A stretch of DNA of 64,000 nt from Durusdinium trenchii (Eukaryota; Sar; Dinophyceae; Suessiales; Symbiodiniaceae). A model generated the notes under the pieces. It had not been told where the DNA came from. It searched no databases and was given only the letters and a program-made list of their open reading frames with translations. This document shows, in pieces, positions 47,692 to 58,761 of the stretch. How positions within the stretch are numbered: position 1 is the stretch's first letter; each line of letters begins with the position of its first letter. The position numbers and the translations under genes were made by a program. The stretch covers positions 1 to 64,000 of the forward strand of contig CAXAMN010018702.1 in assembly GCA_963970005.1 (NCBI GenBank). The letters are read 5' to 3'.

Positions 47692-50600
47692 TCAAAATTC
47701 ATTTTGAACAGTGTCAGGAAAGGTCTCCACAAAAGCGTCACCTAACATGGAAGGGATTGTGTCTTCACCTTCTGGGTAGCGCAGCAAAGTCGCATCAGGC
47801 GTTTCCTCTTCTGTCAGGGCTTCCGCTGGATCACCAACAGGTGCAGGAATGCTGTCAGAAAAAGGATCAAACTGCCTGGAGAGCTTCGTTGCATCCAGGA
47901 TGTCGTACAAGACTCCGTTCATGACTCCATGAAGGCTCGGCTCAGCAAACTGCTGATGAGCGACCAAAGCCGTCATCATCTCCACACCAATCCCGTGATT
48001 CTTGGCGAAAGGAGCACAGCATGAGGGATGAAGATCATACACACTGGCATTGTCAGACACCTGCCATGAAATGACGCAAGTTCCAATGTCAATGGTGTCT
48101 CCGCAGTTGGCGCAATGCTTGATCTTGTAAGCCTCTGTGTCAGGGCATACGCGCAGCACAAGGACAGCACCATCAGCCAGGTCCTCAGGCTCCACATCTG
48201 TGAGAGATGCAACAGACTGCTCCGCCTCTTCTGAAGGCAGCTCCCAAGAGTCAGACTCCCCATCATCTTCTGAGATGACCTCGCTCTGATTGAGGGGTCC
48301 CAGGCGACGGAGAAGGAAGGTGGAGTTCTTTGGCAAGGGTCTTGCAGGTCGTCCATCCCTCTGCGGCAGAACCATAGTCACAAGGGCAAAAATAACTGCA
48401 CCTGCAGCAGGCACTGACCAAGCATCACCTTAGACAAAAGCGGTACTTTTCTGTTAGGGTACGGGTACAATATCTCAGAACAGCACCAACTTTAGTTCCA
48501 GTTGTACAGCACAACACAGCTTCTTTCTACTGCCCACGAGTTACCAGCAATCTGATTCAAGTCTGTGTAAGAAAACCTGGCGTTCTGGAGATTTAGCCTC
48601 ATAGGGCAGAAACCCTGTACTCCAAGCAGATCCTGAAAACAATGAAAATTGCAACAAACAACAAATCCTCAGGTGACAGGTGTTTCAAGAAACGCTCACC
48701 TGCACATCATCTATTGTATTGTAAATGAAGCTTCAGAATGGAACAACTTCAAAGTCTCAATTGGTCCGTCCGTCCTCAGCTGACAGGAGAGTGCGGGAAT
48801 GATAATCCCAAATCTTCACATGCGTGGTCAGAGCGGACAGACCTCCATAAGTTGATACAGCGTGACGCCCGACTGAACCTGAGAGGCTTTGACAGTCAGA
48901 GTGAAACCCAAAAAGGTGTGTGTGTGTTCTTTCAGGAATGCAGGGTATAGTTTCTGTGCTTTTGCTAGGCCTTTAAGTTCTGCACGTGCGAGGTCCGCTG
49001 TGCAGAAGTTGTCTTCAGGATTCACACCCTTTGCCTTGGACAAATGTCTCATCTTGGAAACCTCTAAGTCTGAAAAAGATCTAAGCAAAAAACACTCGAA
49101 ACCTTTGATAGGTCGTATCTTATCAACGTATTCTAGTCATAGTCGAAGCAAAGTCAGCGTGTAGTGTAAAAAGTCATAGTCAGAGAGAGTCATACATCGT
49201 CACATAGTCTATACGTTAACATAGTCGAGTCATCATCATCGTCGTCGTGTGACAGCAGTAGTCAGTAGTCTTATAGACTTAGACTTAGATCTTTTGGCGC
49301 TTCTGGCTTCTGATGAGAGTCGATCTGATAGAACACAAAGCTGACACAACTTTCTTCTTCTGAACCTCACGTCATTGACTCTATGATGTCTCTATGTTGT
49401 TTAATATGGTACGCTATGTTATGTTATATGTTATATAAGTTATGTATGTTAGTTATGTAATATGATGTTTTTTTTTAACATGGGACCGTTTATATATAGT
49501 CCAGATCGGTTCCGAACGGTTCCGGACTATATATNNNNNNNNNNNNNNNNNNNNNNNNNNNNNNNNNNNNNNNNNNNNNNNNNNNNNNNNNNNNNNNNNN
49601 NNNNNNNNNNNNNNNNNNNNNNNNNNNNNNNNNNNNNNNNNNNNNNNNNNNNNNNNNNNNNNNNNNNNNNNNNNNNNNNNNNNNNNNNNNNNNNNNNNNN
49701 NNNNNNNNNNNNNNNNNNNNNNNNNNNNNNNNNNNNNNNNNNNNNNNNNNNNNNNNNNNNNNNNNNNNNNNNNNNNNNNNNNNNNNNNNNNNNNNNNNNN
49801 NNNNNNNNNNNNNNNNNNNNNNNNNNNNNNNNNNNNNNNNNNNNNNNNNNNNNNNNNNNNNNNNNNNNNNNNNNNNNNNNNNNNNNNNNNNNNNNNNNNN
49901 NNNNNNNNNNNNNNNNNNNNNNNNNNNNNNNNNNNNNNNNNNNNNNNNNNNNNNNNNNNNNNNNNNNNNNNNNNNNNNNNNNNNNNNNNNNNNNNNNNNN
50001 NNNNNNNNNNNNNNNNNNNNNNNNNNNNNNNNNNNNNNNNNNNNNNNNNNNNNNNNNNNNNNNNNNNNNNNNNNNNNNNNNNNNNNNNNNNNNNNNNNNN
50101 NNNNNNNNNNNNNNNNNNNNNNNNNNNNNNNNNNNNNNNNNNNNNNNNNNNNNNNNNNNNNNNNNNNNNNNNNNNNNNNNNNNNNNNNNNNNNNNNNNNN
50201 NNNNNNNNNNNNNNNNNNNNNNNNNNNNNNNNNNNNNNNNNNNNNNNNNNNNNNNNNNNNNNNNNNNNNNNNNNNNNNNNNNNNNNNNNNNNNNNNNNNN
50301 NNNNNNNNNNNNNNNNNNNNNNNNNNNNNNNNNNNNNTTCAAGAGAGCCTGCGTAAATGTGCCAGGATCTATATATAAAACCTGAGAGCCTGCGTAAATG
50401 TGCCAGGATCTATATATAAAAGGGCCTGCGTAATGGTCCCCAAGATCTATATCTAAAAAACTTAAAACCCAGGAAAGCAAATGCCCAAAAAGTGGCACAG
50501 CATGAACCTTTCCCCAAAAGGCATCTAAACGGGGATCTATTCTCCTGTCACCTGTCTATTTAGATTAGAGGGCAAATTACAAGCAAGTGCAATTCTGAAT

Positions 50601-53600
50601 GATTAGTTGGCGTTGCCAATTTCAGTCCATGGAACCCAAATCCAAGCCCAAAACCAACATCTGTTTTGACACCCTGGCCCTGACCCTATCCTTTGAAGGG
50701 CTTGGCAACGTGGGCTTCTGGTCCAAGGCAGTCTGAAGGGATGCCACATACGCTCGGACTTGCTGCAAACTAGCACGTTGCGTCAAAGCTGATGGAAGGG
50801 TCTCAGTGATCACGTGACTGAGACTGGTCATTTGCTCGGCATCCAACAACTCCGAGTCGACCATGATGATGTAGACTCTGTCTCGGGTTTGTGGGAGGCC
50901 ATATCGGCTTGACCTCAACAAAATGACTGTGCTAAACCACCTACAATTCATGTCTCGATCGAAAGTGCTCACCGACTCCTTGATGGACACGCGCTTTCTC
51001 TCGTCTTTTGTCTCCTTCTCTCTCTCTCTCTCTTTGTCTATCTCTCTTTGTCCTGCAATCTGTTTATTTACTATTTAGTATTTCATTTCAATTCTGCTGA
51101 GTGTCTCAATCCTCAAAACTTCAACATGGTACCCAGGAATAAGGCGCAGCCCCACAGGTTCGTCTTCTTGCCTGTCTTGCTCGAGCATGCCGTTGGGCAT
51201 AAAGTCCAAGGGCGACTGCAAGGCAGGGAAAAAGGAAAGAAGAATCACTCAGACTCACACAGTATCATTCGTTCGTGTCCCCAACCACACCTACCCACCC
51301 ACCATCCAAACATCAAGCAATGGCAATGGCAATGGTGATTGACAGTAACAGCCGACTTTTATTGTTGGAAGGTGCAGTAGCCTCTTCAGGTCAACTCTTG
51401 CTACTTCGCTTCTGCAAAGCTTCCAAAACCTTATTGGCCCAGGAAACAATCTCTGCGATGCTAGGCTGACTCTTTGAGTCTGCCATGCTACTGCGACTTT
51501 CCGACGAGGTATGTTTTGAAATGATCTCAGCAAGGCGTTTCTCTGCTGCTTCCATGATGATGCCATTTTGAGACAAAAGGTAGTTCAACACACAGTGGGC
51601 ATGGAGCCACCCATGCGGCCGAGCTCGAGAAAAGTAATAGCTAAACCGCACACTTCCCAATGCAATGTACTTCTTGCATGAGGTGCAAAGTGACCGGCCC
51701 GAAGGTGCAATGGCTGCGTCAAAAATCCCCAACTCCTTGGAAAAGTAGGAAGAGGTCAGGTGTGCAGGATTGCTTTCCGCCTTCTGTGCCACTTCATCAC
51801 GGATCTCATCCGCTTCTAGAATTTCTCCTGCCACTTCGTTCATTCCCTTTTCTTCGTTGGCCACAGTTTCTGAGGGAGGAAAAACAATCTCAGACTCCTT
51901 GTTGATGTCATCATGGCCCTCACCTTCGTTAGAGGATGCCGAACTTGTTTTTTGGCCAGAATCAGAGTCAGAATCAAAGCCCTCGCCCAAGACAGTCAGA
52001 ATGGTCCTCTTTTGAGGAGCTGTTTGTCCCTTACGCTTTCTTTTCGATGTCTGAAGATAACTCGGGATATTGGATTTCACTGCAGGCTTTCTCTCAATGA
52101 CCAGCTTGGTTGTTGGTAAGCTGAACTGCACAATCTCTGAAACCGGGCTCACTCTCAAAGAGCCAAGTTCAGAATCATTGAAAGAGGCTTGACACTTCCA
52201 AGCCTCCACAAAAATTTGCTGCAGTTTGGTTTTGCGTCGGAGCATATTCAGAAAGACCTCGTGAGATGTTTGGATAGAAGCAAACCCGGCTGATGTCATC
52301 TCGTATCTGGCGTCTTGGTCTGTGATCCTAGCAGCAACCAGCATTTGCAACAAGGTCTTTTGAGCACTACTCCCAGAAAAAATCCATCTTGTTCTCCATG
52401 TTCCTCACTGGACAGCAAAATCAGATCCCCTGGCTGTATTTTGTGGCTCTGAAGGAAGTGAGAGAAGTTCTGGACCATACGCTTCACTGGCTCAAACTCT
52501 GGCTCTTTCTGACACAGGAAATGGAAGCAATGGCAATGCGGTTTCGCAATTGAAGCTTCATCCTCGTCTTGATCAGCCGGATCGGCTAGTACATCAACCG
52601 CCCTGTGTAAAGTCTCGTCCAAAAGCTTGGAGATGTCTTGGTCGGCTGTTAACACATCAATCGCAGAGCTTTTGAGCGCACCACTACCTGGAACAGGTCT
52701 TTTTTCAACAGGTGTTAAAAACATCATGTGAACACAGCGCGAAACGGAAAAAGCCAAACAAAACAATAGATTGGACTCTGACAAGCAAAACATACTAATC
52801 TACGCACTGGCACTGTCTCCAATCTGTGTTGGAATGTCCCAAATCGGATGGGATTGGAGTGAGCTCTCGTTCAGAAGAAGCCTCCGCGCAGAAATCTTTT
52901 TGGCAGCATTGCGGTAGACTCCGTGCTGCTCTCCTGCATGAGGACCCGCTGCATTCTCAGCACATGTTGGCAAGGGTTTGCCAGCCAACTCATCAATCTG
53001 ATTTTGCCGCCATTCAGCCTCAACAGTGTAGTCCTCTTTCTCCTCAGGTGTCATGGCTCTCCACTTGCTCCCAAGCTCTCTCACCTTCTCTCGGTAGTTC
53101 TTTTTGTCCAATGTCAAGCCTTCCATCTGAGATCGTTGGAAGACATTCCATCCACTCAACTTCCGAATCTTCCTAGTTTGAGCTTTCTGAATCCGCTGAC
53201 TTCGTTCTGCAGGTGACTCTCTTGATGTCAAGGGCCGGCTCTTGGTTTCCTGGAAGGTGACAAGCAGTTGATTGAAACATGCTAAGCATTTTGAAGGTGT
53301 GAAAAAGACTGCCAAAGTCAAGCCACACTTGTTGTCAGGTCAGGTCAGGTCGTTACTTCATTACCAGACCAAAATGAATGAACAATGAATTGAATGGATT
53401 CTGTCCCAGAAACCCAGCCAGTCCTTATTGGATGACACACCGGACATCTTGAGGATGCCTGCAGAAACCTTCTTTGGCGGGAGTGCAGCTTGAGATGCTG
53501 CGCCCAAGCTCCAGGAATGTTGTCTGACTAAACTCTGGATCAACGTATTCTCACTTGATGCACGAGGTGCCTTTGCATGTTGACTTCCACGACGGCTTAT

Positions 53601-56600
53601 GATCCACTGTGTGATCCCGTTCTTTAACTCCACTGCATCAGATGTCAACGGACACCATTCTGCCAGGTCTTGTAATAGTTCCACAATTTCTCCTCGGATT
53701 TTCTGTTGCTCCAAGACAGGCATGTGTCTGATGTCTCCACTGAAATGTTGCAGAATCACACCAGCAAAATCTGGGTCTATACAGTTCTTGCACTGATGAT
53801 ACCGATCTTGAAGTCCACCCCATTCATGGACAAATTCGGCATGGTCAAGAGTCAGAAGCTTGAACAAGCTGAATGGGGGGCTCAAGAATGAGTGCTTGAA
53901 TCGCCGCTCTAGGTCACTAAGGCACATGGTCGTGAGCTGAAAAATCCTATTCAGCATTTCAGGATGCGGTTCAAGGCCCATTTGGATCGCTTCTTTCAAT
54001 CCACCTTCCTCCAAAAACAAAAGGTACTTGCTGACGAGAGCGTCGCCAAGTGCGCCGCTCATCACATGAAAAAAGCGTTGGCTTGTCTTTTGCCTGAGTT
54101 CCCTTTCTTTTTCATGGCCCCGTCCAAGACTACGAAGCTCGTACAAGCACGCAGTGTGTGAAAGCATCCAATTGACTGCCCACTCAATTGGCTGGATCAT
54201 CACGTCTATTACAATGGCCCCTTGTGAGAACTGGGGCTTGTTGATTTCCTGAACCACCAGCTGGCGCCGTACTTTGTTTTGAGAGGCGAAGGCCTGATCA
54301 ACATCCAGTTGGTCTTGCAATGCTCGTTGGAAGTCCACATCTGGATCCACGAAACCTGTTTCTGACATCAATGCATCTGCCAAGGACACAATGTCGTTGT
54401 TTGGAGTGGAAGAGTCCAACTCCTGAAGGACTCGAGGAAGCATTTGGAAGAAGTTGCAACCAAACCGGATGAATGATGAAGCGCCGCTGTAGTGCTTCAT
54501 GCGGTACAGCAAAGGAGTCGGATACCCTCTGGTCAGGATTTGGACAGCGTGACTCAGAAATTTGCACAAACTCTCCTCTGAGGATTCGCAGCAGGGTCGC
54601 TCACCACCAGTGATGCAATAGTGAACCACTTTGGAGCCACGGGAATCTCCATTTGCAAATTTCACCAAATCCCGAAGGCCCTCCTTGGTACTCTTTGCGT
54701 TGGTGCTGAAATCTCTGATGAGCCACTCTGCTCGCTTTTTCCATGCTGCCATCTCGTCTGGAAACTCGTAGACTGGCACGCCTGGTTTCTGAAAAGATTC
54801 ATGACAGGCTTGCAGCATGCGACCTACTTTGTTTAATGTTCAGAAGGTCTCAAGTCTGAAGTAAAAACAAAAGATCGACGTAGCAAGGCCTAGGTGCGAA
54901 TGAAGTTTGTGTCTTTTTGATACATGGAGACGAGTGCAGTGGCTAGGCTCCTTCGAAATGAAGACATCTCGAACAAATGGCCCAATCGAACGAGGGTGCT
55001 CCAGAAATGGGGAACTGACAAAGCAATGGGCTTTCGAACGAGGGACAGCTGATGATTGCAGCAGCGAACGCGGAAGCCAAGGCAACATTTGTCAGGGCCC
55101 TGGCTCTCAATAAATCTTTTCCGCCTCTCTCCCTCCATTCTCCATGCGGAGTCATTGGCCTTGAGGGCGTCGCCGATGAAGGCACATACCTTCCAATCAC
55201 TGTGAGCCAGTACATCATTCTCCAATCCCAATCTTCGCCAAACAGATCCCAATCCACTGGCACTCACTGCAGTCCAAGCGGTGAATGCTTTGTGGATGCT
55301 AGTTGCTTTGCCTGAATTGAGAACTCTCACAGGGGTTGGGATGAACAACGCTTCCCATGCATTGTCCTGGAATCTGACGTAAGTGCATTCCACTGTGTTG
55401 CAAACAGTGTACACCTGTGATCGGCCAAGCCCTCCAGATTTCATCCGAGTGGAAGTGTCATCACAAACACAAGTGTGAAGTATGTGCTTGATGCCTTTCT
55501 GGGACTGAAACAATGACGAAATCGTTTCCTTCAATTGTTGCAAAAGACTCCACACACACCGAGACCGCTCCCTGGAAAACTGTTGTCTCAAGTCGCTGCC
55601 ATCTTGTCTTGTGGCATTCTTGCTGGAACACTCTGAAAAAAACCTGTTCTGTAAAACATTTGCGTAGCTAGAAGGTTCCTGAACATCTTTGTTCTGATTC
55701 AAAGCTAATTTCACTGCTTTGGCAGTGCGTGCTTTCGATGTTTGGAGCTTTCGCTTCAACTGTATGGTAACGGCATCACCATCAGCATTTGTGCGGCCTT
55801 CAGCTGGTGAATCGGACTCTGCTGCGGAAGGCTGCGAACAAGGCGAATCATCGGCCAAGAAGTCGAGCAAGGGCATTTTTGTGGGGCAAAAAGTGGCTAC
55901 TGTTCCAATATGTGTCAGTCCTAAGTCTGAAAATTAATTATTGGAGTGGTGTCCATATGTGTCCATGACACGATTTGTTGACAAAGTGCACAATTTATGT
56001 TGCTCGTCTGATGTGACGCGCTTGAACCCTGCAAGTCAAACAGCCGGCTCACCTGCAACAGCCAGCACACACCTGCGACACCTGCGATCAAACAAAATGA
56101 CGCCCACTAGCTGGCCTCCCAACGGGAGAAGAAGTCATCCGTGTTCTCTGGGCCCCATTTGTCAAAGATGCTGGCGACCTGCCAAGACAAGTGTCACCAA
56201 AATGCCGAACAGGTCAGATTTCCAATAGCAAAAATACAGGTCACATACAAATGGGCCCTTTCAAACGGGCCACAAGACTTCATAACTACTACACTGCACA
56301 GAAGACTACATTGCCAGAATGCAGCAGAAGCCTTTTCGAATGAAGACTTCCAAGTATGCGTTTGGAGTGTTCATTTGATGCCATCATAAGACATTGTTGA
56401 CTTTAAGTACCAATTGGCCCAAGCGTTTGCCTGTTTGCCCGTTTGCCTCTTCGAGCACCACAGTTCTTGGACGGCGCTGGCCTCAAATGAACAACCCAGG
56501 CACCATCCAAATTGATATTTTCAGGGTCGGCGATCGGTCTATAATCTACCTTTTCAAACTCCTGCCAGCCTCATGTCCATCTGAAACAACCTAACTTACA

Positions 56601-58465
56601 CCTCTCAGAATGCAACAATCCTTGGGCGCCAAGAGGCGTACATGACGTGAAATGTCGATGAACACCCTGCCATTGTCTGTCAGACAAGGATTGTAATTGG
56701 CCTTCCGCTTCTTCTCGTTGAGACGGCTGTAGGGTTGGCAGGGAGGACCTGCCGTGTAGAGGTCCTGCAATAGCAAAAACCACTGAACAATCAATCATGA
56801 ATCATGAAGAAAAATCTGCTCAAAAGTGCGAACAGGCAAACACGCAAGTGAGCCAGCTTGCTTCAACCCTGAACCCCTGTTGAATCCCCTTTCAGGTCCT
56901 CCCTATTGCATGCCACACGGCATCGGTCTGTCAGCAACCACCGGCATTGGGTGCTGTCATGCACCACGCAGTAGTTGCTCGAACCAACATCGTACACATC
57001 CGCGACGTCAGGGAAAATGTGCAGAACTAGGTTTACAAAAAAAACAGTTCCAATTCCCCAATGAGCCTTTCATTTGCAATCGAACCAATATGATGACTCA
57101 TCACTCAGCAACTGCAAAATCGAAAAAAACATCATTGCAAAAGAAACACCATTAAGCTGCGAGAGACCCTGTGTCGAAAAATTTGTAGTGATGTAGCGCT
57201 GCTTGACCAAGTCTTTCTCCAAACAGGCAAGGGTTCTGCTTGTCACACCTATGGACTCGTGCAACTCCTTCCTGAGCAGCAGTGAATGGCCAAAAGTCAT
57301 AAAGGTGTTGGAAATGATAGGCAATCCGACAATCCAACCAGAGTCGATCCATGTCAAACCAGACATGGCTGGACGGACCTGTTGTATCATGTTTTACGAT
57401 TCAAAGCAATGCTGCTGCGGCTTGCTTGCTTGCTTGCTGCGACCAGGATTCATGATGTAAGTGGTTGTTGCGCCACCTGCGCACCCCTCGATGACCGAGA
57501 CCCTGAGCGGTGCAAGTGCCAATTGCTCACAAAAAGAAACACTCAATGAGCCAATAGACCCTCCTTGACTCCTGACTCTTGTCATATCTGTAAACAGTTT
57601 TGAGAATCGAAGGCCACATGAAAGACTGCATGCAAAATTGACTTAGGCAAAGTAACTTCCCGTTGAGGTTGCAGGGAATTTCCATGGCCCTTTTGTACAC
57701 CTCGGCCCACTGGAAGCACTGGAGCTCGGAGATCTCATCTTCTGCAAGCCGGTTCCTGAAAGCAGAAAAATCTCAAAGGGTAGAACAAGTAGAAAATGTG
57801 ATTCTGGCCTGGCCAAAACCAACCAGGAAAAGTAAAAATGCCAACCGAATAATAAAATATCACCAAAGCTTCCCATCCGTCATTCGTAGAACAAGTTGAT
57901 GCGCCCGGCGCTGCAGCACTAAGCTTTCTGCTGCTTGAATATACTGACACTACGAATGCATGCTGCATGCTGTATTATGTTTAGTTTCTGATAGCTTACA
58001 ACTGGAGACACAGCCGCGCGGAAGTCCGAGTGGCAAGACTCAGAACGTCTGAGAACCTAGGTTTTTTTCCTGGCATGGCTAAGTCTTGCAATTAGTCAAA
58101 TGCCTGGGGCTGTTCCTTGAGCACCGGCTTCTCTCACACCCCCCTGAATCAGCCACCGGTTTTGGTGGAGGGGGAGGCAACCAACAAATTTCACGCTTCT
58201 TAGGCAAAGGCGGAGGTGGGGGCAAAAAAATAATGTGACTCTGATTCTGACCACTGTTTGGTCTCGGTGGTGGCGGCGGAGGCAAAGGTGCCACTGCTTT
58301 TTTCCTTCTCCAACATGAAGCTGTAGCTGGAACAGGAGGTGGTGCAGGAAGTTGTCTAATGCAACGTCGAGACTTCCGCACTTTTACTTTCCTCTTCACT
58401 TTGACTTTCACTCTTCTAATCTTCTTCCTCTTCTTCTGGAGCACCGTCTCCCCAGTAGCCATCAT
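47692..58465 (-). CDS. C5-cytosine DNA methyltransferase with PARP-type zinc finger, multi-exon
   Basis: Exons: 58465-58140 (Met start, basic then polyproline), 57755-57649, 57587-57438 (motif I-like VSVIEGCAGGATTTYI), 57378-57158, 56764-56602 (motif IV, DLYTAGPPCQPYS; catalytic Cys about residue 277), 56481-56447 (motif VI, RPRTVVLEE), 56178-56116 (VASIFDKWGPENTDD), 51215-51098, 51052 to about 50650 (motif VIII, SSRYGLPQTRDRVYII), 49069 to about 48859, 48730-48700, 48632-48545 (LLGVQGFCP, motif IX-like) and 48428-47692 (motif X, QIAGDAWSVPAAG). The final exon ends with a CANC...HPSC zinc finger and TGA. The product would methylate cytosine in DNA (possibly other substrates) in the nucleus. 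Phases agree at most joins. The link between 50.65 and 49.07 kb crosses an 803-N gap and is unproven. Residue changes are noted in findings. The intron 51216-56115 contains a separate gene. Confidence 0.8.
49535..50337. other. Assembly gap, 803 N
   Basis: Undetermined bases lie between the motif VIII exon and the target-recognition part of the methyltransferase gene. The edges are repetitive (TCCGAACGGTTCCGGACTAT on the left, a 45-base tandem repeat on the right), so the gap is probably a collapsed tandem array. Frames running through it are artefacts. Confidence 0.99.
50342..50455. repeat. Tandem repeat at gap edge, unit about 45 bases
   Basis: GAGCCTGCGTAAATGTGCCA followed by GGATCTATATATAAAA occurs twice, then a third diverged copy (GGGCCTGCGTAATGGTCCCC) follows. 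The array probably continues into the gap. Confidence 0.85.
51391..55876 (-). CDS. 1,340-residue protein: transposase-like half, HMG-box-like segment, PARP-type zinc finger; nested gene, complete
   Basis: Exons: 55876-54914, 54788-53424, 53249-52814, 52687-52366, 52327-51391; total 4,023 bases, closed frame from ATG to TGA (donors GA, GA, GT, GC). Residues 1-60 look disordered. Residues 137-300 carry CVCDDTSTRM, AFIGDALKAND and RCCNHQLSLVRKP; this D...D...CxxH-x-L-x-L order resembles the RNase H-like core of hAT-type transposases. A helical region follows to about 770. Residues 807-865 resemble an HMG box (WNVFQR, KVRELGSKWRAMTPEEKEDY). Residues about 920-1029 include IQPGDLILLSS, SH3/BAH-like. 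A KRKRK basic stretch lies near 1124, and CTSC...LHAHC at 1243-1274 is a PARP-type zinc finger. The whole gene lies in one intron of the DNA methyltransferase gene, same strand. It may be a transposon gene or a domesticated one. I saw no terminal inverted repeats. Confidence 0.8.
55927..55940 (-). promoter_or_regulatory. Candidate 3' splice acceptor for spliced-leader addition
   Basis: TTAATTAATTTTCAG on the minus strand ends 50 bases before the start codon of the nested gene. Dinoflagellate mRNAs usually receive a trans-spliced leader at such a site, so this could mark the nested gene as its own transcript. It could equally be a cis acceptor. Confidence 0.35.
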
Positions 58466-58600
58466 GGCAGGGCAGTTAATCTATGCACAGGGTCTAGGTC
58501 CTATGTTAGAGCCTAGGCTGCAGTATGAGCGGCCAACCCTAGTACCAAACCGAACCACACAAGGGAAATCAGGGCCTCTTCTTTAGCTAATAGACTACTA

Positions 58601-58663
58601 GGTATTTATAAATAGTTCCTAGGGATTTATAAATAGATCCTAGGGATTTATAAATAGATCCTA
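58601..58663. repeat. Three tandem copies of a TATA-like unit upstream of the methyltransferase gene
   Basis: The 24-base unit CCTAGGGATTTATAAATAGAT is repeated about three times, 135-200 bases upstream of the start codon at 58465. The position suggests a promoter role, but this is inference only. Confidence 0.75.
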
Positions 58664-58761
58664 TACACCAACAGAGAGGCCAATTATAGAGGCCCATGCA
58701 ACCTCTAAAATATTGGTCCAAACGAATCGTTTTGAAACTGTTTGGGGTCTATGCTACCTTT

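Noticed and set aside
49462..50498. Long open frames across the N gap on both strands
   Set aside because: They consist mainly of undetermined bases and are artefacts of the gap.
50622..58465. Methyltransferase as part of a retrotransposon
   Set aside because: I saw no reverse transcriptase, integrase or long terminal repeats around it, and its many introns argue against a retroelement gene. The nested gene looks more like a DNA-transposon type.
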